Source: Bog-950 sp046329535 (GTDB lineage: Bacteria > Bacteroidota > Bacteroidia > Chitinophagales > LD1). Taken from it: 64,000 nucleotides of DNA. The translations under genes and the position numbers were made by a program. How positions within the stretch are numbered: the first letter of the stretch is position 1; each line of letters opens with the position of its first letter. Location: positions 186,001 to 250,000 of the forward strand of contig JAXLUN010000001.1 in the NCBI GenBank assembly GCA_046329535.1. Reading direction: 5' to 3'. Shown in pieces: positions 8,701-15,921 of the stretch. The notes under the pieces are model-generated. The model did no database searches. It was not told where the DNA came from and saw only the letters and a list, made by a program, of their open reading frames with translations.

Positions 8701-9669
8701 TCAGAACCTCAGCACAGGCCCTACCCCTCTCCAAACGCGATTACTTTTCAGAATATTGAAGCTGAGAGAAATTTCGTGAGTGGAGCCAATGTCTTGTCGG
8801 TATTTTGCACAGTTCAGATCATATGCGTAGCTGACTTTGAAAACATCTTTTACATTAAATCCGGCATCAAACACCGCATAATTTAAGCTTCGGTAATTAG
8901 CACCTATCCAGAATATTCTATACATCATAAAACGGAGGCCGATATCTCCTTGAGGGGGGCCCCCTTTAGCCCAACGCAGTGCAGCAACCGGATCGATACT
9001 GAAATTACCGCGAGCCCAGGCAATTTTACCGCCAATCAGAAAGTTAATGTGCTGAACCTTTTTAATTTTTGCTTCACCATCTGTGCCGCGGTAATCAATA
9101 TTTAACCCCATAATTTGTGGAACAGAGATGCCTGCATATACTACATCCTTGTCTTTATAATAGATGCCGAAAGATGCATCCGGAAAAATTTTATAACCCT
9201 TAGAGGTATAAAGTTCCGGATCTCCCGGATTATCCAATATCAGTTTGTTCGCCTGCAAACGGTATTGAACAACACTTAAAGAAGCTCCCACACTTAAAAC
9301 GTGATTGGCTCTTCCGTTTGAATTGCGGGCACTGTATTTTTTGTAAAGAGGAATATTGTAGGCAACTGCTACAGTTCCGGCTGTTTTACCGGTAGGCCCG
9401 GTTACGTCATGAATAACAAAACCACCTATGCCCAGATGTTTCTCTTTAATTTCTCCGTCCATGGAAAACATGGCCGTATATGGTGATTCGTCAATACGCG
9501 TAAATTGTTTGCGGAAAGTAGCTACACCATGAATATACCCCTGTGTGCCGGCTAAAGCAGGATTGAGAGTAAACGCATTTTCGCGAAGCAGAGAAAATGA
9601 CTCCACCTGTTGAGCCTGTGAAGTCAGCAAACAAAAACTAATAGCAATAAGCAGTATCGTATTCTTCAT
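8701..9669 (-). CDS. PorP/SprF-family T9SS outer-membrane protein
   Basis: The 322-residue protein has a signal peptide (ending SQAQ) followed by the family hallmark NAFTLNPALAGTQGY and a series of amphipathic strands expected of an outer-membrane beta-barrel, ending with a terminal aromatic (LRF). PorP/SprF proteins partner with T9SS substrates; SprF is needed for SprB export in Flavobacterium johnsoniae. It lies 6 nt downstream of a type B CTD protein on the same strand, the usual cargo/partner arrangement. Strong family assignment; direct pairing with the upstream cargo is inferred. Confidence 0.93.
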   Translation of the reverse strand: MKNTILLIAISFCLLTSQAQQVESFSLLRENAFTLNPALAGTQGYIHGVATFRKQFTRIDESPYTAMFSMDGEIKEKHLGIGGFVIHDVTGPTGKTAGTVAVAYNIPLYKKYSARNSNGRANHVLSVGASLSVVQYRLQANKLILDNPGDPELYTSKGYKIFPDASFGIYYKDKDVVYAGISVPQIMGLNIDYRGTDGEAKIKKVQHINFLIGGKIAWARGNFSIDPVAALRWAKGGPPQGDIGLRFMMYRIFWIGANYRSLNYAVFDAGFNVKDVFKVSYAYDLNCAKYRQDIGSTHEISLSFNILKSNRVWRGVGPVLRF

Positions 9670-9675
9670 TACTCG

Positions 9676-11094
9676 TTATCTGATAACTGTTAATGGACCA
9701 TTGAAATTAACTACCTCTCCGTTAAACCTGATTTTAATGACATAGTAGTAAGTAGCCCCGGGAAGTTTATCACCGTGCCACATTCCGCGCCAGTTATTCT
9801 GGTAAGGGGCTTCAAAAAACACCTCATCGCCCCAGCGGTTGATGATGCGTACTTCATTATCCGGATAACGCTCTAAATCACGAATGTGCCAGTAGTCATT
9901 ATAGCCATCCTCATTATCGGGGGTTATAGCATTAGGAATAAAGAAAAGCGAAAAAGGCTTGTCGCGCACAAATATCCTGACGCTGTCATAGTCCTCACAA
10001 CCTCTGCCGTCCGATACGGTTAAATAGTAAGTAAAATTTGAGTCGGGCCAAGCAAGAGGGTTGTAGCAGTCTGTGCAGCTTAAATGATAATCAGGAGCCC
10101 AGTCATAACCCTGCCCGCCAAAGCCATTTAGTTGAATCGTATCCGTTCGCCAGATAATGGTATCCACTCCGGCAACCGCAAATGATTTGGATGTGATGGC
10201 TAACGCAAAAGGAGAATAAACATAATTATCCCATCTGAATTTACTGATTCGGTTAAACGGACTGCCCGCTATAATGGTATCTCTGTATATCGACTCCCAT
10301 TCAGGCAAATTTTGCCAGTGAACAATATCGTTCCAGCTGCCATCGGCTAGGGTATCATAAAGAATGGTAATGTCCGCTGAATCCGTTCCGTATACATGAT
10401 ATAGTCGGTGATACCAATCCGGATTTATCTGACAGACTAAATGGAATTTGGTATTGCGGTCAAACCCTTCGTTAGTGGGGTCAACATTCGCAAAGCGTGC
10501 TTTATAATGATTGAGGTTGGCGGCCAGCGGCTTAAACTCAACAGGGCGGTAGCGCGAGATACCGGCATTGGAACCAACCGGAAACAGATAAGTTTGATCC
10601 AGATTGGTTCTTCTAAGCAGTCCGCCATCTTCAAGACTGGAAACAAAACCAGAAGTTCTGGTAATCGAAGTCAGCTCAGGATTCAGCACAAATACCGTGT
10701 TGGTATCCATATACATTTCGCGATCGTTCAGATGCAGATGACCATCTACATACACATCTAAATCCCCATACTTCACGCCCTGATTTTGAAGCACCAGATT
10801 CCAGAAGTGCGTTTCCACGCTGCCTCTGATGCGTTGGTCGGCAGCATATAAATACACCCAGCCGGTACCAATGGAATCAAAGCAGCGGTTGCTGGCATCG
10901 TGAATCCAGTCACCGGTTAAAAAGATAGTGTCTGTATTGTTATAGATACCATCCCCCTGATTGTAGCAGTCACCGATAACAGACAGATAGGCTCCGTCTT
11001 TAATAGAAACTAAGCCGTTATTACTCCAATAAGCATTTTGTGCGGTGGAGAACAAGCACATGAGAGTGATAATAACAAGTAAATATTTCTTCAT
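9676..11094 (-). CDS. T9SS type B (gliding-motility-associated C-terminal domain) surface protein
   Basis: A signal peptide (ending STAQ) leads into about 370 residues of beta-rich extracellular sequence. The last ~90 residues form a CHU_C/type B sorting domain, recognisable from FIPNAITPDNEDGYND, the RIINRWGDEVF strand and the W-rich WRGMWHGDKLPGATYYYVI segment. Such proteins are exported by T9SS and usually need a PorP/SprF partner, which here is encoded 6 nt downstream. A TACATTTA element (minus strand, 11125-11118) just upstream could be its promoter. The body shows no recognised enzyme motif; a structural or adhesive role is likely. Confidence 0.9.
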   Translation of the reverse strand: MKKYLLVIITLMCLFSTAQNAYWSNNGLVSIKDGAYLSVIGDCYNQGDGIYNNTDTIFLTGDWIHDASNRCFDSIGTGWVYLYAADQRIRGSVETHFWNLVLQNQGVKYGDLDVYVDGHLHLNDREMYMDTNTVFVLNPELTSITRTSGFVSSLEDGGLLRRTNLDQTYLFPVGSNAGISRYRPVEFKPLAANLNHYKARFANVDPTNEGFDRNTKFHLVCQINPDWYHRLYHVYGTDSADITILYDTLADGSWNDIVHWQNLPEWESIYRDTIIAGSPFNRISKFRWDNYVYSPFALAITSKSFAVAGVDTIIWRTDTIQLNGFGGQGYDWAPDYHLSCTDCYNPLAWPDSNFTYYLTVSDGRGCEDYDSVRIFVRDKPFSLFFIPNAITPDNEDGYNDYWHIRDLERYPDNEVRIINRWGDEVFFEAPYQNNWRGMWHGDKLPGATYYYVIKIRFNGEVVNFNGPLTVIR

Positions 11095-11183
11095 GAATTG
11101 CGTTTGCAGAAACGGGATAAATGTAACAGAAACATTCAGAACATAAAATTCCGTTCTTTCTATCTCTATGTCAAATAAGCGTA

Positions 11184-11191
11184 TAAATTTG
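11184..11191 (+). promoter_or_regulatory. Promoter -7 element of the glycine-rich secreted protein gene
   Basis: TAAATTTG is an exact TAnnTTTG match 29 bp before the ATG at 11220. No clear -33 TTG is present at the usual distance, so strength is uncertain. Confidence 0.5.
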
Positions 11192-11219
11192 GCGGACTTT
11201 ATCTTTCAAATTCTTATAG

Positions 11220-12686
11220 ATGAAAAAAATATTTTCCCTTTCATTCCTCTTATCCATTCTTTGTCTGGTAGCCGATGCACAGGTGGGTATCAACATCCTT
11301 ATTCCCGATTCCAGCGCAGTGCTGCAACTCGAGAGCGATAAAAAAGGGTTGGGCTTAACACGCCTAACCACGCCTCAGCGCGATGCCATCACCAACCCTT
11401 TGAAGGGCTTAACCATATTCAATACGCAGGATAGTGTCATTGAATACTGGAACGGAGAATGCTGGCTAAAGGCCTATCAGAAAAACTGCTACGAGTGCGA
11501 GTTTACAATGAGTATTGATGATGCTACCGACACCCTTGATAGAATCGTTTCCGATTCCGTGTCATCGGTCATCACAGTCAATCAAACAAACGGTAATCAG
11601 GACATCACGGTAATATACATTGCCTCTTTACCGCAGGGGGTAAATGTATCTTTCAACGGTAACCCCACCATTGATTCTACCGGAAGCGTAGAAATAGTAG
11701 TCAAGGCCGACATCTGCTCTCCCGTAGGGGGCAATTTTCCGGTAATTATCCAGGCATTATGCGGAGATGTCATTCACTTTCTTTCATACAATGTATATAT
11801 CCGTCCTCCGCAGCAGTTTACCATTCCTATTGACCAGATTGATTACAACCTGCAGGCATTAAACGGATTGCCAAGCAGCCCAGCCCAGTTCGTACTGCTG
11901 AATGTAAACAGCTCCGTACAGTTAAGAGCTTCGGCTAATACTATTCCGGCTTACACAACCGGTAACTTAGACCCCAACTCGCTTGTTTGCATTGTCAACG
12001 ATGGCGACATTTTAGGCCGCGGTGGAGATGGAGGGGGATTTACCTTTAACGGTAACCTGTTCGTAGTAGGAGGGGAGCCCGGCAAAGCAGGCGGTAACGC
12101 GATGGACTTAACTACCCGTACCATACTGCAAAACCATGGTGCCGTTTATGGCGGTGGCAGCGGTGGTGGTTCAGTGGGTCTGGCCTTAGGCACACCAAGC
12201 ATTCCGGTAATTGGCGCTATTACCATAGGTTTCGGGTTTTGCGGAGGTGGTGGTTCCGAGTCCGGACAGGGAGGGATTATTAACCAGGGAGGCGGTATCA
12301 ACATTGGCTTGTTTCAGTCAGGACCTGCTGCCACCTGTTGTATCGGTTCTATACCGGGAGCAGGACCTACACAAACACTTCCTATTACTATTCCTATCAG
12401 TATAGCCTCTATCAATATTACGCCTTCGGCTTATGGCGGAAACGGAGGAGCCTTTGCACAGGTGGGTACACAGGGGTATATCGATGTAGCCTTAGAAGTT
12501 TGTGTCAACATTCCTATTATCGGAAACATCTGTATTCCTATTCCTATTCCGGGCGGCTTGTTACCATATTATGGCCCCGCCAGCGACCCGGCCGGCTTAG
12601 CCATCAAGAGAAATAACAACCCCTTAACGGGCATTCCGGACGGAACTTACAACTCCGCACAGATTAAAGGAGTAGTAGCACCATAA
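11220..12686 (+). CDS. Secreted protein with glycine-rich, tail-fibre-adhesin-like C-terminal domain
   Basis: A signal peptide (residues 1-20, ending ADAQ) is followed by a Bacteroidota envelope module (VGINILIPDSSAVLQLES ... GLTIFNTQDSVIEYWNGECW). From about residue 254 the sequence becomes a series of glycine-rich segments separated by short beta-strands: ILGRGGDGGGF, VVGGEPGKAGG, GAVYGGGSGGGS, FCGGGGSESGQGG and AYGGNGGAF. It ends with a GLAIKRNNNPLTGIPDGT-type strand. This order is strikingly like the polyglycine-II receptor-binding domain of phage tail-tip adhesins such as gp38. No T9SS CTD is visible. Binding of a surface or environmental ligand is inferred; the tail-fibre likeness was judged by eye. 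Confidence 0.82.
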   Translation: MKKIFSLSFLLSILCLVADAQVGINILIPDSSAVLQLESDKKGLGLTRLTTPQRDAITNPLKGLTIFNTQDSVIEYWNGECWLKAYQKNCYECEFTMSIDDATDTLDRIVSDSVSSVITVNQTNGNQDITVIYIASLPQGVNVSFNGNPTIDSTGSVEIVVKADICSPVGGNFPVIIQALCGDVIHFLSYNVYIRPPQQFTIPIDQIDYNLQALNGLPSSPAQFVLLNVNSSVQLRASANTIPAYTTGNLDPNSLVCIVNDGDILGRGGDGGGFTFNGNLFVVGGEPGKAGGNAMDLTTRTILQNHGAVYGGGSGGGSVGLALGTPSIPVIGAITIGFGFCGGGGSESGQGGIINQGGGINIGLFQSGPAATCCIGSIPGAGPTQTLPITIPISIASINITPSAYGGNGGAFAQVGTQGYIDVALEVCVNIPIIGNICIPIPIPGGLLPYYGPASDPAGLAIKRNNNPLTGIPDGTYNSAQIKGVVAP

Positions 12687-12713
12687 TATTTCAAAACATA
12701 GAATCACAAGGAT

Positions 12714-13385
12714 ATGAAGAACATAATTTCAATAGCCGCTTTCGTTTTAATCTGCTCCTTCAGCTATGCTGCCAAGGGTTTGATTGTCACCCAGAAGTTT
12801 ACCGATGCCAATGTAAAAGCTGATATGACCGTAACCTGGTATGTGACCGCCAGCAACTGTAAAATGAAAATGACATTTAAAGATGAAGTAGTAAATACCA
12901 CCAACTGGTTTTTCCCCGATGTAAACAACAGCCTGCTGTTAACCTACGGAGAAGGAGCCGTACCGGCTGGCGTGCAGAAAGCCTACTACGCTATTCCGGT
13001 AAAGAACATCAAAGCCGATGAAAGCATGAATGCCGCTCGCTTAACACTCACTAAAACCGGAGAAACCAAATCGCTGTCAGGCTTCAACTGCGAGAAGATA
13101 GTATTCAAAACAAACCGCAACATCACCGAGATGTGGGTCACTAAAGATTTTAAACCCGACTACTATAAGTTCTTCCCTTTCTTTCAGAACAGTGCCGAGC
13201 TGATGGGCTTAAGTGAAGAAAAGATACAGGGTTTCCCCTTATCATCGGTAACTAAAGATCTGTCAGGTAAAGTGATTAGCTCATCTGAGTTGATCAGTGC
13301 AGAGACCGCTGAATTATCCGAAACTGACTTTAAAGTACCGTCAGACTATGTCAATTCGGCTACCATCAACACCCCGAAAAAATAA
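12714..13385 (+). CDS. DUF4412-like periplasmic protein
   Basis: The 223-residue protein has a signal peptide (MKNIISIAAFVLICSFSYA) and then a single domain whose features recall the DUF4412 family: strands beginning GLIVTQKFTD, a KMKMTFKD segment, and the central GFNCEKIVFKTNRNITEMWVTKDF block. Family members are typically periplasmic, with a lipoprotein-carrier-like half-barrel. It follows the glycine-rich secreted protein by 27 nt on the same strand and is probably co-transcribed, ending at a strong terminator. Function unknown. Confidence 0.82.
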   Translation: MKNIISIAAFVLICSFSYAAKGLIVTQKFTDANVKADMTVTWYVTASNCKMKMTFKDEVVNTTNWFFPDVNNSLLLTYGEGAVPAGVQKAYYAIPVKNIKADESMNAARLTLTKTGETKSLSGFNCEKIVFKTNRNITEMWVTKDFKPDYYKFFPFFQNSAELMGLSEEKIQGFPLSSVTKDLSGKVISSSELISAETAELSETDFKVPSDYVNSATINTPKK

Positions 13386-13400
13386 GAACACAACATCTTT

Positions 13401-13440
13401 TCAGCAAAAAAGCCATCCGGAGGGATGGCTTTTTTGCTGA
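13401..13440. terminator. Bidirectional Rho-independent terminator
   Basis: A perfect 18-bp inverted repeat (13401-13418 with 13423-13440) with a 4-nt loop contains A/T runs on both flanks. It can therefore serve the plus-strand DUF4412-like gene and the convergent minus-strand gene ending at 13453. Confidence 0.92.
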
Positions 13441-13452
13441 TGATATTCGTCC

Positions 13453-13974
13453 TTACAGCAAACCCGTAAAGGCACCCGCCAACGGTGGCAGGTTCTTATG
13501 CCAGCTGTTCTTAAAAGGAATTCTCCACTTGCTTTCCAGCTCGGCTTTGGTTTGTATCAGGTTATTAAACACCGGAGTTTCATCGGTAATAACGCCCTCT
13601 TCAACCAGCCGTTCAAATTCTCCGCGCCCACAACTCAATACCTCTCCGTCCTGCTCATAAGTCATATTCCAACGGTCAAAAAAATCAGTGTGGAAATCAG
13701 CCGCCAGGCTGCGGATAAAATGAACGCTTGAATCTATGGAACATCCGCTCACCTCCACTTCGCTGGTATCGGCCATCAATACCACAAAGCGGTTATACAG
13801 CAGTGCCCCGTCTCCAGCCACCTGCAGTTTATGGGCAGTCCAGTTTTTGACAAACTGCTGAATACGCTCGCTCACGGCAGCGGCCTCCGCCTGGTTAAAA
13901 GCACGCGTGCTTGGATAAACCCATACGCGCGAATGAGCGGGTAATAAATTGTGGATAAAGGCTTTGTTATACAT
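13453..13974 (-). CDS. Conserved Bacteroidota protein of unknown function
   Basis: This 173-residue protein has no signal peptide and no membrane helix. Its opening VWVYPSTRAFNQAEAA, the central VAGDGALLYNRFVVLMADTS and the SGCSIDSSVHFI segment recall a widespread Bacteroidota family that is sometimes labelled ABC transporter ATPase. No Walker A, Walker B or ABC signature is present, so that label does not fit. The conserved Asp/Cys/Ser-rich segment could be a functional site. It is transcribed leftwards towards a shared terminator and is divergent from a T9SS cargo gene. No function is proposed. Confidence 0.85.
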   Translation of the reverse strand: MYNKAFIHNLLPAHSRVWVYPSTRAFNQAEAAAVSERIQQFVKNWTAHKLQVAGDGALLYNRFVVLMADTSEVEVSGCSIDSSVHFIRSLAADFHTDFFDRWNMTYEQDGEVLSCGRGEFERLVEEGVITDETPVFNNLIQTKAELESKWRIPFKNSWHKNLPPLAGAFTGLL

Positions 13975-13988
13975 GATAAAAGTAAATT

Positions 13989-14010
13989 TATGACAATTCT
14001 ATGACAATTC
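13989..14010. repeat. Exact 11-bp tandem duplication in a divergent promoter region
   Basis: TATGACAATTC occurs twice back to back (13989-13999 and 14000-14010), one helical turn apart, between the divergent genes starting at 13974 and 14066. The spacing suits a direct-repeat operator, but no regulator is identified. Confidence 0.6.
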
Positions 14011-14065
14011 TCAGTAGGCATTCAGGAGTACTTAGTACACCTTTGCGGCCGCTAAATTATAAATC

Positions 14066-15373
14066 ATGAAGAGATTATTCTTAATCCTCTCAACAATCAT
14101 ATACACGGGTTTTTGTCAGGCTCAAATTGTTGCCAACGATTCCGCTCATACCGGAAACCAGAGCGATGAAATGACTTTCTACAGTTTAAGAACCGGGCAA
14201 AAAACCACCGTTTCTAATACCGACTGGCATATCGCCCTCTCGGTTCGTGCCTCCCAATTTCCGCTCAATACTCTTCAGGGAACCACCATTCGCATCAACG
14301 AGGCCTGGGGGGTAAAGGCGTATCAAATTCCCGGCTTCACGGCCGACTCTTTTAACATCAAGCTGGATACAGCCGGCTACCACAACTGGCTGCAGTTGCA
14401 CGATTCCGATACCTCCATTGACATGGGAGCCCTGAACAACGGTCTCAATATCTCCGTTTACAACTACGGCTGGGGCGTTTATGGAGGCCCGCCTAATCAC
14501 GATGTGGTGGGAACCAAAGTATTTTTGTTTGAACTGCCCGGTGGTGCGTTGAAGAAATTCTGGGTAGAGCAGTTAGACCGCGATACAGCCTGGGTAGTAA
14601 ATTATGCCAACCCCGATAACTCCGACTTCCACTCCACCCGCATCAGCAAAGCTCAGTACCTGGGCAAGAACCTCGTTTATCTCGATATGCTCCATCAGGT
14701 CGTGCATGATAAAGAACCCCTGTCGGCCGAATGGGATTTACTCTTCACCCGCTACACCGCCACCGATGTAGTAAGCGGCAAGTTTTATCCTGCGGTAGGC
14801 GTATTGCAGAACAAAGGCCGAACCATGGCCCGCAGAGCAGCGTTCGATGTGCTGAGTAACGATTACTCCATGCTCACCTTTGCTACCCGCAGCAATGTAA
14901 TAGGCTGGAACTGGAAATATGCAGCCAGCATACAGGCCTACCTGGCCGGGAAAAACTTCACGTTTCAAAACACCTATTACTTTGTTACCGACTCCCTCAG
15001 CTTCTTTGCCCGCAATCAGCAGGGCGATGTATTTAAACTCATATTTACCGCCTACGATTTATATACCGGCAAAATCTCCTTCTATCAGGAGCAGATGGGC
15101 CTCACCTCGGCTCTGCCCCAAACCCAACCCAACATACCCGTAGCACTATATCCCGTTCCCGCTCAGAACCAGTTAAACGTGCAGTTTGATAACAACCCAA
15201 ACACCACCGTACTTATCTACGATATGCTCGGCCATGTACTGATCAGTACTGCGCTTACACAACCCCATAACACCCTGAATATCGAAACTCTGCCTAACGG
15301 ACTCTATACCCTGCAACTGCTTAATGAACAGCAGCAAACCCTGGCGGTAAAAAAATTCACAGTGGCCAGATAA
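14066..15373 (+). CDS. T9SS type A sorted surface protein, HmuY-like body
   Basis: A signal peptide ending CQAQ precedes a beta-rich body of about 330 residues and a type A sorting domain (residues ~360-435: ALYPVPAQNQLNVQF ... LPNGLYTLQLL ... AVKKFTVAR). The segment EWDLLFTRYTATDVVSGKFYPAVGVLQN resembles the WDLxFTR strand seen in HmuY-like proteins fused to T9SS signals, so a ligand-binding surface lipoprotein-like fold is possible; heme binding cannot be claimed. G+C at silent sites looks higher than in neighbouring genes. It is transcribed divergently from the unknown gene at 13974. Surface location is confident, function is not. Confidence 0.87.
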   Translation: MKRLFLILSTIIYTGFCQAQIVANDSAHTGNQSDEMTFYSLRTGQKTTVSNTDWHIALSVRASQFPLNTLQGTTIRINEAWGVKAYQIPGFTADSFNIKLDTAGYHNWLQLHDSDTSIDMGALNNGLNISVYNYGWGVYGGPPNHDVVGTKVFLFELPGGALKKFWVEQLDRDTAWVVNYANPDNSDFHSTRISKAQYLGKNLVYLDMLHQVVHDKEPLSAEWDLLFTRYTATDVVSGKFYPAVGVLQNKGRTMARRAAFDVLSNDYSMLTFATRSNVIGWNWKYAASIQAYLAGKNFTFQNTYYFVTDSLSFFARNQQGDVFKLIFTAYDLYTGKISFYQEQMGLTSALPQTQPNIPVALYPVPAQNQLNVQFDNNPNTTVLIYDMLGHVLISTALTQPHNTLNIETLPNGLYTLQLLNEQQQTLAVKKFTVAR

Positions 15374-15570
15374 ACTGCGTTCGAGTTAAAGAAAATCAAT
15401 CTCTCGGTCCTGTAAGTGTTTCCAGAAGATATAGACAAGTAAGGGCTGAAGCCATCTTTAGCTTATTTTAGCTCGATACGCAAAAGTCAACCTCCTCAAT
15501 AACATTGTCTTATAAATATGGAAAAGAAACCGGGCAAACGTAAATGCCTACTGGTTGAAAAAATACACAA
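15374..15570. other. Intergenic region before the 21-bp repeat
   Basis: About 200 bp without a coding sequence, recognisable RNA or clear terminator for the upstream T9SS gene. The first 21 bp before the array (15550-15570) does not align to the repeat unit. Confidence 0.4.
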
Positions 15571-15822
15571 ACCATTTCAAAGTTTGTTTGGGTCAATAAC
15601 GTACTGAAACATGTTGTTTCGGCTAGTAGCCATGTCAGTTAAGTTCTGCTCCTTGTCACTCAGGCTCTAAAGCATGTCAGCTGGACTCTGGCCCGTGTCA
15701 ATTCGGCTCTGGTGCATATCATTTCAACTCTTGGTAGTGTCAGTCTGGCTCTTAAGTAAGTCAATCTGGTTCTTAATCACCCCCTTATCGCGCTTACTCC
15801 CTTCAGTCTGCACCTCGGCCGC
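15571..15822 (-). repeat. Degenerate 21-bp tandem repeat with a relic heptapeptide frame
   Basis: At least nine units of exactly 21 bp run from 15592 to 15780 (unit starts 15592, 15613, 15634, 15655, 15676, 15697, 15718, 15739 and 15760), with weaker flanking units to 15571 and 15822. The plus-strand pattern is GTCAnTnnGGCTCTnnnnnnT with varying matches. On the minus strand the units keep one frame and encode seven residues each, with consensus xx[KQ][SN]xxD (LLKSQTD, MHQSRID, KEQNLTD, MFQYVID). Four units begin with ATG and two contain stops, so this looks like a decayed repetitive reading frame downstream of pnp. It is not a CRISPR array because there are no unique spacers. Confidence 0.85.
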
Positions 15823-15871
15823 AACTGGTACTATTGCCTAACCCGTTCCTTAAAGGCTTCCTTTCAACAAA

Positions 15872-15897
15872 AAGCCCCTTGCATTGGCAAGGGGCTT
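15872..15897 (-). terminator. Rho-independent terminator downstream of pnp
   Basis: AAGCCCCTTGC (15872-15882), a 4-nt loop and GCAAGGGGCTT (15887-15897) form a perfect 11-bp stem 25 bp after the pnp stop, with a short T-rich tail on the minus strand. Confidence 0.85.
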
Positions 15898-15921
15898 GGT
15901 TATGTCGGGACAAAAAACAGC

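Noticed and set aside
13453..13974. ABC transporter ATPase label for the conserved 173-residue protein
   Set aside because: There is no Walker A, Walker B or LSGGQ-type signature, so the label sometimes used for such proteins does not fit.
14043..14050. GCGGCCGC rare-cutter site before the T9SS gene
   Set aside because: A single chance palindrome; no sign of vector sequence around it.
15592..15780. CRISPR array interpretation of the 21-bp repeats
   Set aside because: Repeats are contiguous, divergent and lack unique spacers; no cas genes are nearby.
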